Positions 45,601 through 54,883 of a stretch of 64,000 nt of DNA are shown here, in pieces. The translations under genes were made by a program, and so were the position numbers. Origin of the DNA: Sphingomonas sp. 3P27F8 (GTDB lineage Bacteria > Pseudomonadota > Alphaproteobacteria > Sphingomonadales > Sphingomonadaceae); the NCBI RefSeq assembly GCF_005502745.1, contig NZ_SCNL01000011.1, positions 1 to 64,000 on the forward strand, read 5' to 3'. A model generated the notes under the pieces. The model did not search any database, was not told the DNA's origin, and was given only the letters and a program-made list of their open reading frames with translations. Position 1 is the first letter of the stretch. The number at the start of each line of letters is the position of its first letter.

Positions 45601-45648
45601 CGGGCATGGTTACGGTTTGGAAAGCCATTCCGTCTAGTGCGTGTCGGC

Positions 45649-46122
45649 ATGGTATCGACCGTTCTTCACTGGGCGCTCCCCGCGCTGCTCCTGATCCTGC
45701 TGCTTTCAGCCGGCATCCAGGACGCGCGCACGCGCGAGATCGCCAACTGGAAGAACGCGACGATCGCGTTGCTCGCGCCCTTGTGGTGGATCGCAATCGG
45801 GATCCCCGTGTGGCCGGGCATGGCGATCCAGCTGGCCATGGCGCTCGCGGTGTTCGCGCTGTTCTGCGTGGCGTTTTACTTCGGCCAGATGGGCGGCGGC
45901 GACGTAAAGCTGATCGGCGCGCTTGCGCTGTGGCTGCCGCTGACGCCGCTGTTGCAGATGCTGCTCGTGATGTCGCTCGCCGGTGGCGCGCTCACGATCA
46001 TCATGCTGATCGATCACAAGATACGGAAAAGCGGAAAGATTCTTGAGGTCCCGTACGGCGTGGCGATCGTCGTCGGCGCCCTCGTGGTTCTTCGCGAACC
46101 CCTTCTTAACCAGTTTGCGTAA
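45649..46122 (+). CDS. cpaA: Type IV prepilin peptidase CpaA (TadV)
   Basis: 157 residues from ATG; a GTG four codons earlier is also possible. Membrane protein with the aspartyl protease motif GGGDVKL and a first catalytic Asp in QDARTREI. It would cleave prepilins of the tad pilus. Begins the cpa cluster; no flp pilin gene is next to it. Confidence 0.88.
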   Translation: MVSTVLHWALPALLLILLLSAGIQDARTREIANWKNATIALLAPLWWIAIGIPVWPGMAIQLAMALAVFALFCVAFYFGQMGGGDVKLIGALALWLPLTPLLQMLLVMSLAGGALTIIMLIDHKIRKSGKILEVPYGVAIVVGALVVLREPLLNQFA

Positions 46123-46174
46123 TCATAGCCGGATAACACCCGGCCTGGCGGACGCTTGAAAGGCACGTTGAATC

Positions 46175-47194
46175 ATGGACACTCGGAAGGTTGTATTGTT
46201 GGTGGGCGCGCTGCTCGTCGCCGCCATCACCGCATTCTTCGCGCGCACCCTGATCGCGGGAAGCTCCGCGCCTCAGGCGGCCGCTATGAACGCGCCCGCG
46301 CATATTGACGGGCCGAAAGTGCTCGTCGCGGTGCGTGCGCTGCCCATCGGCACGATCATCGATCCTGCCGCGGTAAAATTCCAGCCATGGCCGAAGGAAC
46401 TGGTCGAAGGCGCCTATTTCCAGGAAGGCGCGGGCTTCGACATGAAGAGCGTCGTCGGCACCGTGGTGCGCAACGCGATCACTGCCGGTCAGCCGATCAC
46501 GCAGGGCGCGCTGGTGAAGCCTGGCGATCGCGGATTTCTGGCCGCGGCGCTCGGGCCGGGTATGCGCGCAGTGACGGTGCCCGTCTCGACGCAGACGTCG
46601 GTTGCCGGCTTCATCTTTCCCGGCGACCGCATCGACCTGTTGCTGACGCAGACCGTGACCGGTGGCGGCGACGGCCCGCCGCTCAGGACATCCGAAACCA
46701 TCATGCGCAACCTGCGCGTGCTGGCGACCGATCAGCGCACGACCGACGAGAAGGACGAGAAGGGCAACACCATCGTGCATACCTTCTCCACCGTCACGAT
46801 CGAAGCGACACCGAAAATCGCGGAAGAGATTGCGGTCGCCCAGACGGTCGGCTCGCTATCGCTGTCGCTGCGCTCGATCGCGGACAACCAGGCCCAGCTC
46901 GACTCAGCAATCGCATCCGGCGCGGTGAAGGTGCCCGCCAATGGCGATCCGAAGGCGGAAAAGACATTTCTGGTGAAGCTCGCCAGCCAGCCGCAGAGCG
47001 GCGATGCGAGCTTCTCCGTCGGCGCGGACGTGTCGCGGTTTCAGCGTCGCACCGTGCCGGGCAAGGCAGCCGAAACCGCACCACAGGGCGCGGCTCCGGC
47101 CAATTTTCCGGGAGGGGCGCCGTCAACCGGTCCGATGGTGCGGATCGCGCGCGGCAACACTGTGACCGAAGTACCGGTCGGGGGGAAGAACTGA
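46175..47194 (+). CDS. cpaB: Flp pilus assembly protein CpaB (RcpC)
   Basis: 339 residues. One N-terminal membrane helix, then a SAF domain (VLVAVRALPIGTIID) and the RcpC/CpaB region ITAGQPITQGALVKPGDRG. Periplasmic partner that helps the secretin. Upstream of cpaC by 1 bp. Confidence 0.92.
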   Translation: MDTRKVVLLVGALLVAAITAFFARTLIAGSSAPQAAAMNAPAHIDGPKVLVAVRALPIGTIIDPAAVKFQPWPKELVEGAYFQEGAGFDMKSVVGTVVRNAITAGQPITQGALVKPGDRGFLAAALGPGMRAVTVPVSTQTSVAGFIFPGDRIDLLLTQTVTGGGDGPPLRTSETIMRNLRVLATDQRTTDEKDEKGNTIVHTFSTVTIEATPKIAEEIAVAQTVGSLSLSLRSIADNQAQLDSAIASGAVKVPANGDPKAEKTFLVKLASQPQSGDASFSVGADVSRFQRRTVPGKAAETAPQGAAPANFPGGAPSTGPMVRIARGNTVTEVPVGGKN

Positions 47195-47195
47195 G

Positions 47196-48845
47196 ATGCG
47201 TATTCGCTCCATGCCAATCGGCGCGCCGCTGGCGATCGCCCTGGCAGCCGCGGCAGTCACTGCGACCCCGGTTGCCACGCTGGCACAGTCGGCGCCGTCG
47301 ACCGGCTCGTCCGTCGTGCAGCTTGCCACAAACCGCGGCCGGCTGGTGACGCTGGCACGACCGATGAGCGATCTGTTCGTGGCCAATTCGGAAATCGCCG
47401 ACGTCCAGGTTCGCTCGCCGACCCAGCTCTATATCTTCGGCAAGAAGGCCGGTGAAACGACCGTTTCGGCGACCTCGAAGGGCGGCGGTGTCGTCTATTC
47501 AGCCACGATCCGTGTCGGCAACAACTATGATTCGCTCGGCCAGATGCTCAAGCTCGCGATGCCGGAGGCCGCGATCACCGCGACGACGATGAATGGTGTC
47601 GTCCTGCTGACGGGCACGGTCGCCCAGCCGGACGACAGCGCCGAGGCCGAGCGCCTCGTCACGGCCTTCGTCGGCGAAGGCACGAAGGTTGTCAGCCGCC
47701 TGCGCACCGCCACGCCCTTGCAGGTGAACCTGCAGGTGAAATTCGCCGAGGTTAGCCGCAGCTTCATCAAGAATATCGGCTCGAACATCCTGACGCGCGA
47801 TACGACGTCGGGCTTCGGCTTCGGCGTTCTGTCGGGCCGTTCGCCGGGCACGATCTCGAACTTCAACACCACCGGCCTGCCGATGATCGACGCCTCGTCG
47901 AAATTCGGGTTGCCGGCGGGTACGCTGTCGTTGCCGTTCGATCCGCGCACCGGCAATTTCGTCTATCCAAATTCCGGCAGCCAATATTCGTTCACGCAGG
48001 GAACGGAGCGCACGACGCTTGGCTTTGCGGGCAAGCTGTTCGGGCTTGACGTGCTTCAGGCGCTCGATCTGGGCGAACGGATCGGGCAGGTATCGACACT
48101 CGCCAATCCCAACCTGACGGCGCTCTCTGGCGAAACCGGCACCTTCCTGGCGGGCGGCGAGATTCCGATCCCGATCGCACAGGGCCTCGGCGCCGTTTCG
48201 ATCGAATACAAGCAATATGGCGTCAGCATCGCCTATACGCCGACGGTGCTCGCCGACGGTCGCATCAGCCTGCGCGTGCGCCCAGAAGTGTCGCAGCTGT
48301 CCTCGGACACGGCGATCACCTTCAACGGCACCACGATCCCCGGCATCACGACACGCCGCGCGGAAACGACCGTGGAGCTTGGCTCCGGCCAGAGCTTCAT
48401 GATCGCCGGCCTGCTCCAGAATTCGCACAACAACTCGATCGACAAGACTCCGGGCATCGGCGACCTGCCGGTGCTGGGCGCGCTGTTCCGCTCGAACGGG
48501 TTCCAGCGCAACGAAACCGAGCTCGTGATCGTCATCACGCCCTATCTCGTGAAGCCGGTCAACGCGAACGACATCGTTCTGCCGACCGACGGCTACAAGG
48601 CTCCGACCGATCTGGATCGCGTGCTGTTCGGCCAGCTTGGTGGCGGCACTAACGGCGGCCAGCGGCCCAAGCCGACGATGGAGGCCGGCCCGCCCGCGCA
48701 GCCATCCGTGGGCGTCGCCGCCCCGGTATCCCCGGTGCCTGCGCCCGAGCCCCGCCGCGACGAGGCTGATCGCAAGGCCGCGACGAAGCCGAAAGACAAG
48801 GCCGCACCGGCCGCCACGCCGGCCCCCGGCTTCTCGTTCAATTGA
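47196..48845 (+). CDS. cpaC: Outer-membrane secretin CpaC (RcpA)
   Basis: 549 residues. Signal peptide ends TLAQS. N-terminal BON/pilus-assembly domain, then the secretin domain with VTVNLQVKFAEV-like LQVNLQVKFAEVSRSF, the conserved ALSGETGTFLAGGEIPIP and GIGDLPVLGALFRS. A Pro/Ala/Lys-rich tail follows. Forms the pilus exit channel. Confidence 0.94.
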   Translation: MRIRSMPIGAPLAIALAAAAVTATPVATLAQSAPSTGSSVVQLATNRGRLVTLARPMSDLFVANSEIADVQVRSPTQLYIFGKKAGETTVSATSKGGGVVYSATIRVGNNYDSLGQMLKLAMPEAAITATTMNGVVLLTGTVAQPDDSAEAERLVTAFVGEGTKVVSRLRTATPLQVNLQVKFAEVSRSFIKNIGSNILTRDTTSGFGFGVLSGRSPGTISNFNTTGLPMIDASSKFGLPAGTLSLPFDPRTGNFVYPNSGSQYSFTQGTERTTLGFAGKLFGLDVLQALDLGERIGQVSTLANPNLTALSGETGTFLAGGEIPIPIAQGLGAVSIEYKQYGVSIAYTPTVLADGRISLRVRPEVSQLSSDTAITFNGTTIPGITTRRAETTVELGSGQSFMIAGLLQNSHNNSIDKTPGIGDLPVLGALFRSNGFQRNETELVIVITPYLVKPVNANDIVLPTDGYKAPTDLDRVLFGQLGGGTNGGQRPKPTMEAGPPAQPSVGVAAPVSPVPAPEPRRDEADRKAATKPKDKAAPAATPAPGFSFN

Positions 48846-48868
48846 CCCGCCAATCCGAGGACACGATC

Positions 48869-49504
48869 ATGGTCAAGCGCACCCTGCTCCTCGCCGTTGT
48901 TCCCGCCCTCATGCTCGGCGGATGCAGCGGCACCAAGAACCGCGGGCTCGAATCCGTTCATCAGCCCGTCGTCAGTCGTACGGACTACAGCTTCGATGTC
49001 GGCGCCGGCGCCTATGGCCTCGCGCCGGGCGAGGAACAGCGCCTCGCCGGGTGGATGACGTCGCTCCGTCTCGGCTATGGCGATGAGGTTTCCATCGACG
49101 ATCCGGCCGGTACGGGCCCTGCGGCGCGATCCGCAGTGGCGCGCGCCGCCGCCAGGTTCGGCCTGCTGGTGACCGATGGCGCGCCAGTCACCGGTGCGCC
49201 GATCGCGCCTGGCACGATACGCATAGTGGTCAGCCGGGCGCGGGCGCGCGTGCCCAACTGCCCCGATTTCTCGCGTACGCGCCAGCCGGAATTCGAGAGC
49301 AACACGTCGTCCAACCAGGGCTGCTCGATCAACTCGAACCTCGCCGCGATGGTTGCCAATCCCACCGATCTGGTGCGCGGCGAACCGGGCACGCAGGTCT
49401 ATGACGCCGCGACCGGCACGCGCGCGATCACCGAATACCGCAAGGCCGCGCCAACCGGGAACGGCGGCACGACGCTGAAGACCGAAAAAACGGGGAACAA
49501 GTAA
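48869..49504 (+). CDS. cpaD: CpaD pilus lipoprotein
   Basis: 211 residues from MVKRTLL, with GAGG 8 nt upstream. Lipobox LGGC at about residue 17. CpaD domain with VPNCPDFS and SNQGCSINSNLAAMVANPTDLV, a strong family signature. Thought to help the secretin in the outer membrane. Confidence 0.92.
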   Translation: MVKRTLLLAVVPALMLGGCSGTKNRGLESVHQPVVSRTDYSFDVGAGAYGLAPGEEQRLAGWMTSLRLGYGDEVSIDDPAGTGPAARSAVARAAARFGLLVTDGAPVTGAPIAPGTIRIVVSRARARVPNCPDFSRTRQPEFESNTSSNQGCSINSNLAAMVANPTDLVRGEPGTQVYDAATGTRAITEYRKAAPTGNGGTTLKTEKTGNK

Positions 49505-49505
49505 G

Positions 49506-50798
49506 ATGAACGCTCCGTGGAAACCCGCCGGCGTCGCCCATCGCGAACCGTTCGTCGCCTACGTCTGCGACGACACGACCGCCGAGGCGATTCGCCCGAT
49601 CGCCACCGAAATGGGCTGGGCGGCAGACAAGGTGAACAAGGGCGGCCTGCGAAATGCGGTCCAGTCCCTTTCCGTGTCCGCCAGTCCGCAGATCCTGTTC
49701 GTCGACCTCGCCGAATCGGGTGACCCGCTCAGCGATATCAATTCGCTGGCCGAGGTTTGCGAGCCGGGAACGATCGTGATCGCGTCGGGCCAGGTCAACG
49801 ACGTGCGGCTGTATCGCGATCTGGTGGCGAGCGGGATTCAGGATTACCTGCTGAAGCCGCTCAGCCCCGATGCGCTGCGGGACGCCTTCACCCACGCGCA
49901 GACAATACTCAACGCGCCCAAGGCAACCGATGGCGCGGCCGATCGGCCGCATTACGCGGTTGCCGTGATCGGCACGCGCGGCGGTACTGGCGCATCCACC
50001 GTGGCGACATCGCTCGCGTGGCTGATGAGCGAGAAGGAACAGCGGACGACCGCGATGCTCGATCTCGACGTCCATTTCGGCACCGGGGCGCTCGCGCTCG
50101 ATCTGGAGCCGGGCCGCGGGCTGACCGACGCAATCGAAAATCCGAGCCGCATCGACGGTCTGTTCATCGAGCGCGCCATGGTTCGCGCCTCCGACAAACT
50201 GTCCGTGCTGTCCGCAGAGGCGCCGATCAATTCGCCGATCGTCACCGATGGAAGCGCTTTCTATCAGCTGCAGGAAGAGATGCGCGCGGCGTTCGAATGC
50301 ACGGTGGTCGATCTGCCGCGCAATATGCTGGTCGCGCACCCCCATCTGGTCAGCGATATGCAATGCGCGGTTATCGTCGCCGAACTGACGCTCGCGGCCG
50401 CGCGCGATACGATCCGCATCCTTTCCTGGTTGAAATCAAACGCGCCGCACATGAGCACGCTGGTGATCGCAAACCGCGTCCATGCCGGGCAGCAGCTTGA
50501 AATCTCGCGCAAGGATTTCGAAGGCTCGATCGAGCGCAAGATCGATTTTGTCGTGCCGTTCGATCAGAAGCTCGCCGCGCAGGCAGCAAAGCTCGGCAAG
50601 CCGATCGCGGAGGCGGGCAAGAGCTCCAAGACGATCGCGCCGCTCGTGGAACTCGCCCGCCAGCTTTGCCTGACCGGAGATGCCGGCGCGGCGGAGCCCG
50701 TCACCGGCAAGAAGCCCAAGGGCGGATCGCTGATCGGGCGGTTCACCGATTTTAAATCGCTTCTGCCCAAGAAACCGGCCGCAGCGAAAGCGAAGTGA
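49506..50798 (+). CDS. cpaE: CpaE, MinD-like ATPase with receiver-like domain
   Basis: 430 residues. Receiver-like N-terminal domain (about 20-130), then the deviant Walker A GTRGGTGASTVATS, Walker B LDLDVHFG and MinD-like LPRNML. Positions the pilus machine at the cell pole. Followed by tadB after only 54 bp; in most clusters the cpaF ATPase sits here. Confidence 0.92.
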   Translation: MNAPWKPAGVAHREPFVAYVCDDTTAEAIRPIATEMGWAADKVNKGGLRNAVQSLSVSASPQILFVDLAESGDPLSDINSLAEVCEPGTIVIASGQVNDVRLYRDLVASGIQDYLLKPLSPDALRDAFTHAQTILNAPKATDGAADRPHYAVAVIGTRGGTGASTVATSLAWLMSEKEQRTTAMLDLDVHFGTGALALDLEPGRGLTDAIENPSRIDGLFIERAMVRASDKLSVLSAEAPINSPIVTDGSAFYQLQEEMRAAFECTVVDLPRNMLVAHPHLVSDMQCAVIVAELTLAAARDTIRILSWLKSNAPHMSTLVIANRVHAGQQLEISRKDFEGSIERKIDFVVPFDQKLAAQAAKLGKPIAEAGKSSKTIAPLVELARQLCLTGDAGAAEPVTGKKPKGGSLIGRFTDFKSLLPKKPAAAKAK

Positions 50799-50852
50799 GC
50801 GCGGCCGTGCGCAATCCCGCGCGGCACCTGAACACGAACGGATGAAGCCACG

Positions 50853-51827
50853 ATGCCGTTGATGCCGATTGCCATGCTTGCGCTGGGCGCGCTGATCGTG
50901 ATCGGCATGATCGCGTTCGCCTTCGCCGGGCCATCCGCAGCACGGGCCAGCGGCCGTCGGCTGTCCGCATTGCGCGAACGGCACTCCACCTCGCCGCTGA
51001 TGGCGGTGGAAGCGCAGATGCGTCGCATCACCGGCAAGAATACGACCAAGGCGGATCAGGCGGCGATGCGCTTCCTGCCCAAGCCCGCCGAACTGAAAAA
51101 GCGTCTGCAGCGAACCGGCAAGTCCTGGACGGTCGGCCAATATGGCATGGCGACGCTCGGTATCTTCGCAGTCATCGTCATGCTGCTCACGTTGAAAGGG
51201 CTGCCACTGCTGCTTGCGCTGATGGTGGGCATCGGCGTGGGCGCGGGAATTCCACATCTGGTGGTGGGCTTCTTCATCAAACGCCGGCTCAACAAGTTCA
51301 ATATCAAATTCCCGGATGCCATCGAGCTGCTCGTGCGCGGTCTGCGCTCCGGCCTCCCCATCACGGAGACAATGTCCGTCGTCGCGGCCGAGGTGCCGGG
51401 GCCGGTGGGCGAGGAATTCCGCATCGTTTCCGACAAGATGAAAATCGGACGCTCAATGGACGTTGCGCTTCAGGAAACCGCCGATCGAATCGGCACGCCG
51501 GAATTCCAGTTCTTCTGCATCACGATCGCGATCCAGCGCGAAACCGGCGGCAATCTGGCGGAAACGCTACAGAACCTCGCCACCGTTTTGCGCCAGCGCG
51601 GCCAGATGAAACTGAAGATCAAGGCGATGTCTTCGGAATCGAAGGCTTCCGCCTACATCATCGGTTCCCTCCCCTTCATCGTCTTCGGCCTGATCTGGAT
51701 GGTAAACCAGTCTTACATGGCGAATTTCTTCATCGACCAACGGCTGATGATCGCCGGTGGCGGCGCCATGGTCTGGATGAGCATCGGCGCATTCATCATG
51801 GCCAAGATGATAAATTTCGAGATCTGA
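50853..51827 (+). CDS. tadB: Tad pilus inner-membrane platform protein TadB
   Basis: 324 residues. N-terminal helix, cytoplasmic region, T2SSF domain with FPDAIELLVRGLRSGLPI and ETGGNLAETLQNLA, and two C-terminal helices. Needs an assembly ATPase, which is not encoded next to it. Five bp before tadC. Confidence 0.92.
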   Translation: MPLMPIAMLALGALIVIGMIAFAFAGPSAARASGRRLSALRERHSTSPLMAVEAQMRRITGKNTTKADQAAMRFLPKPAELKKRLQRTGKSWTVGQYGMATLGIFAVIVMLLTLKGLPLLLALMVGIGVGAGIPHLVVGFFIKRRLNKFNIKFPDAIELLVRGLRSGLPITETMSVVAAEVPGPVGEEFRIVSDKMKIGRSMDVALQETADRIGTPEFQFFCITIAIQRETGGNLAETLQNLATVLRQRGQMKLKIKAMSSESKASAYIIGSLPFIVFGLIWMVNQSYMANFFIDQRLMIAGGGAMVWMSIGAFIMAKMINFEI

Positions 51828-51831
51828 CGCG

Positions 51832-52833
51832 ATGGAACCTTCAACCAATCCGACGCTGATGGGGGTGGACGTCTATTGGGCGGCAACGATCCTGTCTGGC
51901 ATCGCCGCGTTTGCGGTGCTGATCGCGATCTACGCCGCGCTCAGCGTGCGCGATCCGATGGCGCGCCGCGTCAAGGCGCTGAACGACCGTCGCGAGCAGT
52001 TGAAGGCAGGCATCACGGCCTCCACCGGGAAGCGCCGCGCGCAGCTTGTGAGGCGCAGCGACGGCGCAGATCGCATCCGATCGCTCCTGTCGACGCTGAA
52101 GGTGTTGCAGGACAGCCAGCTCAAGGACGCGCAGAGCAAGCTATTGCAGGCAGGCATCCGATCGAAGGAATGGGCGGTCGGCGTGATTTTCGGCCGGATG
52201 GTGCTGCCGATCGTGCTCGGCGGGATCATGGTATTCGTGGTCTACGGCACGAACAGTTTCGCCGAATGGTCCTCGCTAAAGCGCTACGGCCTGGTCGCGA
52301 TCACCTTCATCGTGAGCTACAAGGCCCCCGATATCTTCCTCAAGAACCAGATCAGCAAGCGCTCGGCCGCGATCCGCAAGGGATTGCCCGACGCGCTCGA
52401 TCTGCTCGTGATCTGCGCCGAGGCGGGGCTTACCGTGGACGCCGCCTTCCATCGCGTCGCAAAGGAATTGGGCAAGGCCTATCCCGAGCTTGGCGACGAA
52501 TGCGCGCTCACGGCGATCGAACTTGGCTTCCTCACCGATCGCCGCCAGGCATTTGATAACTTCGCGAATCGGATCGCGCTCGAAGAAGTGAAGGGCATCG
52601 TCACGACGATGATCCAGACCGAAAAATACGGCACCCCCCTCGCCTCCGCGCTGCGCGTGCTTTCCGCCGAGTTCCGCAACGAGCGCATGATGCGCGCGGA
52701 GGAAAAAGCCGCGCGGCTGCCGGCGATCATGACGGTGCCGCTGATCCTGTTCATCCTGCCCGTGCTGTTCGTGGTGATCCTCGGGCCAGCGGCCTGCTCG
52801 ATCAAGGACGCGTTCATCAACGGCAGGGTCTGA
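51832..52833 (+). CDS. tadC: Tad pilus inner-membrane platform protein TadC
   Basis: 333 residues. T2SSF domain with LPDALDLLVICAEAGLTVDAAF and QTEKYGTPLASALR and membrane helices at both ends. Pairs with TadB. Closes the tad/cpa run. Confidence 0.92.
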   Translation: MEPSTNPTLMGVDVYWAATILSGIAAFAVLIAIYAALSVRDPMARRVKALNDRREQLKAGITASTGKRRAQLVRRSDGADRIRSLLSTLKVLQDSQLKDAQSKLLQAGIRSKEWAVGVIFGRMVLPIVLGGIMVFVVYGTNSFAEWSSLKRYGLVAITFIVSYKAPDIFLKNQISKRSAAIRKGLPDALDLLVICAEAGLTVDAAFHRVAKELGKAYPELGDECALTAIELGFLTDRRQAFDNFANRIALEEVKGIVTTMIQTEKYGTPLASALRVLSAEFRNERMMRAEEKAARLPAIMTVPLILFILPVLFVVILGPAACSIKDAFINGRV

Positions 52834-52923
52834 TCCGGCGGAGCGACTTTCCGGCCGCATCGCCGCGCCGGAACGTCATTGCGGAATGATTCGTTGGGCT
52901 CTCGCAACGAAGAGGTTCCCGCC

Positions 52924-53244
52924 ATGCTGTTCACCACGCCGACGCAATATCTCGCTCTCGCGGTCGCGCTGATCGCCGGTTGGCTGTTCGGGCTCGCCAG
53001 CCACCCCGGCGGCCGCAGGTGGCGCGACCGCTACGCCACCGAGCGCGATGCCCATGCGGCCACGCGCACCGATGCCGATCGAAAACTATCTGAAGCAAAC
53101 GCCCGGATATCGGAACTGGAGCGGGAGAACCGCCGCCTCGAAAGCGTTGCTCCGCCCGCTGCGTCCACGATCGCGCCTAGCCCGCATGATGAAAATCAGC
53201 TCGGGTTGCGCCGGGATATCGACCGGATCGGTCCGAACGGCTGA
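52924..53244 (+). CDS. Small membrane-anchored coiled-coil protein
   Basis: 106 residues from MLFTTPT (the in-frame start 15 codons upstream is poorly placed). One membrane segment (residues 8-24), then basic/acidic coiled-coil heptads (DADRKLSEANARISELERENRRLE). No family recognised. Sits before the acp-spt pair. Confidence 0.62.
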   Translation: MLFTTPTQYLALAVALIAGWLFGLASHPGGRRWRDRYATERDAHAATRTDADRKLSEANARISELERENRRLESVAPPAASTIAPSPHDENQLGLRRDIDRIGPNG

Positions 53245-53284
53245 ACCTCGCCCCGCGGCTCCCTTTGGGTCAAGCTTCCGCCGC

Positions 53285-53315
53285 AATCGCTTGGCAAGGT
53301 TGATGCCAAGCGATT
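53285..53315. promoter_or_regulatory. Perfect 12-bp inverted repeat before acp-spt
   Basis: AATCGCTTGGCA (53285-53296) and TGCCAAGCGATT (53304-53315) with a 7-nt spacer, 12 bp before the acp ATG and directly before the AAGGG SD. No T-run follows on the plus strand. It could be an operator, an attenuator-like leader hairpin or a terminator of the preceding gene. Confidence 0.6.
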
Positions 53316-53327
53316 AAGGGCCGGGAC

Positions 53328-53570
53328 ATGAGCGACCGCGATACCATCCTCACCGCCATCAAGGCGCAGATCGAACCTTTCAACAAGAAGGGCGTCGTGG
53401 TGACCGACGCGACAACATTTCAGGGCGACCTGGAGTGGGACAGTCTCACGGTCATGGATTTTGTCGCCGCGATCGAGGACGAGTTCGACATCATCATCAC
53501 GATGAACATGCAGGCCGAGATCGAAACAGTCGGCCAGCTCGCCGACACCGTTGCCAAACTGAAGGCGTAA
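53328..53570 (+). CDS. Acyl carrier protein dedicated to sphingolipid synthesis
   Basis: 80 residues. 4'-phosphopantetheine site Ser39 in WDSLTVMDF. Acidic helix-rich ACP. The gene is directly upstream of the serine palmitoyltransferase (2 bp), as in Sphingomonas and in the Caulobacter ceramide locus, so it probably delivers the acyl chain. It differs from AcpP in length and helix III. Confidence 0.9.
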   Translation: MSDRDTILTAIKAQIEPFNKKGVVVTDATTFQGDLEWDSLTVMDFVAAIEDEFDIIITMNMQAEIETVGQLADTVAKLKA

Positions 53571-53571
53571 G

Positions 53572-54831
53572 ATGAGCGAGAGCGGCCTGCAGCCCGACGC
53601 GCCCGCGCCCGTTTCCGCGGCGCCCGCCGAACGCGATCTGTTCGACAAGTTCGCGCCGCTGATCGCTGAGCGGGAGGCACTGCTGTCCAGCGGCATGCGC
53701 GATCCTTTCGGCATCGTGATGGAGGAGGTGAAATCCCCCACCGTTGCGGTCATCAAGGGCCGCGAGACGATCCTGCTCGGCACCTACAATTATATGGGGA
53801 TGACGTTCGATCCAGACGTGATCGCCGCGGGCAAGGCCGCTTTCGACAAGTTCGGCACCGGCACTAACGGCAGCCGCGCGCTGAACGGCACTTTCCACGA
53901 TCATATGGAGGTGGAGCAGGCGCTGCGCGAATTCTACGGCACCACCGGAGCGATCGTTTTCTCGACCGGCTATCAGGCGAATCTCGGCGTCATCTCGGCG
54001 ATCGCAGGTAAAGGCGAATACATCATCCTCGACGCGGACAGCCATGCGTCGATCTACGATGGCTGCGCGATGGGCAATGCGGATATCGTCCGCTTCCGCC
54101 ATAATTCGGTCGAGGATCTCGACAAGCGCCTTGGCCGCCTGCCGAGGGAACCGGGCAAGCTTGTCGTGCTCGAGGGCGTCTATTCGATGCTCGGCGACGT
54201 CGCGCCGCTCCGCGAGATGGTTGCCGTCGCCAAGAAGCACGGCGCGATGGTGCTGGTGGACGAGGCGCATTCGATGGGCTTCTTCGGCCCCAACGGGCGC
54301 GGCGTCTATGAGGAACAGGGGCTGGAAGACCAGGTCGATTTCGTGATCGGCACCTTTTCCAAATCGGTCGGCACGGTCGGCGGCTTCTGCGTCTCGAACC
54401 ATCCGAAGTTCGACATCCTGCGCTTCGTGTGCCGCCCCTATATCTTCACCGCCAGCCTGCCGCCGGCCGTGATGGCGAGCGCTGCCGTTTCGATCCGCAA
54501 GCTGATGCACGCGCACGACAAACGCGCCCGCCTGTGGGACAATACGCGCGCGCTGCACGGGGGATTGCAGCGTCTTGGTTTTCGCCTGCCGACAGACGAG
54601 CCGCAATCCGCCGTCGTCGCCGTCCTGCTGGACGATCAGGATCAGGCCGTCGCGATGTGGCACGCGCTGCTGGAAGCTGGCCTCTATGTGAACGTTGCGC
54701 GCCCGCCCGCAACGCCTGCCGGCACATATCTTCTGCGATGCTCGGTCTGCGCCGAGCATACCAGCGAGCAGATCTCGCGAGTGATCGCCATGTTCGAGGC
54801 CGCCGGCCGCGCGACGGCCGCAATCGGCTGA
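53572..54831 (+). CDS. spt: Serine palmitoyltransferase
   Basis: 419 residues, cytoplasmic, PLP alpha-oxoamine synthase. Catalytic Lys264 in TFSKSVGT, PLP-stacking His158 in DADSHAS, Asp230 in VLVDEAHS; these match His159, Asp231 and Lys265 of the soluble S. paucimobilis enzyme at an offset of one. First step of long-chain base synthesis: serine plus a C16 acyl thioester to 3-ketodihydrosphingosine. The GSRALNG motif and length also match. Confidence 0.95.
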   Translation: MSESGLQPDAPAPVSAAPAERDLFDKFAPLIAEREALLSSGMRDPFGIVMEEVKSPTVAVIKGRETILLGTYNYMGMTFDPDVIAAGKAAFDKFGTGTNGSRALNGTFHDHMEVEQALREFYGTTGAIVFSTGYQANLGVISAIAGKGEYIILDADSHASIYDGCAMGNADIVRFRHNSVEDLDKRLGRLPREPGKLVVLEGVYSMLGDVAPLREMVAVAKKHGAMVLVDEAHSMGFFGPNGRGVYEEQGLEDQVDFVIGTFSKSVGTVGGFCVSNHPKFDILRFVCRPYIFTASLPPAVMASAAVSIRKLMHAHDKRARLWDNTRALHGGLQRLGFRLPTDEPQSAVVAVLLDDQDQAVAMWHALLEAGLYVNVARPPATPAGTYLLRCSVCAEHTSEQISRVIAMFEAAGRATAAIG

Positions 54832-54883
54832 CCATCGCGGGCGCGCTTTTCGCGCGCGTCCGGGTCTGATACCAATCCTGGTT

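Noticed and set aside
44671..45648. 5' extension of the cpaA frame by 326 codons
   Set aside because: It lies opposite the alpha/beta hydrolase and is not family-like; cpaA starts near 45649.
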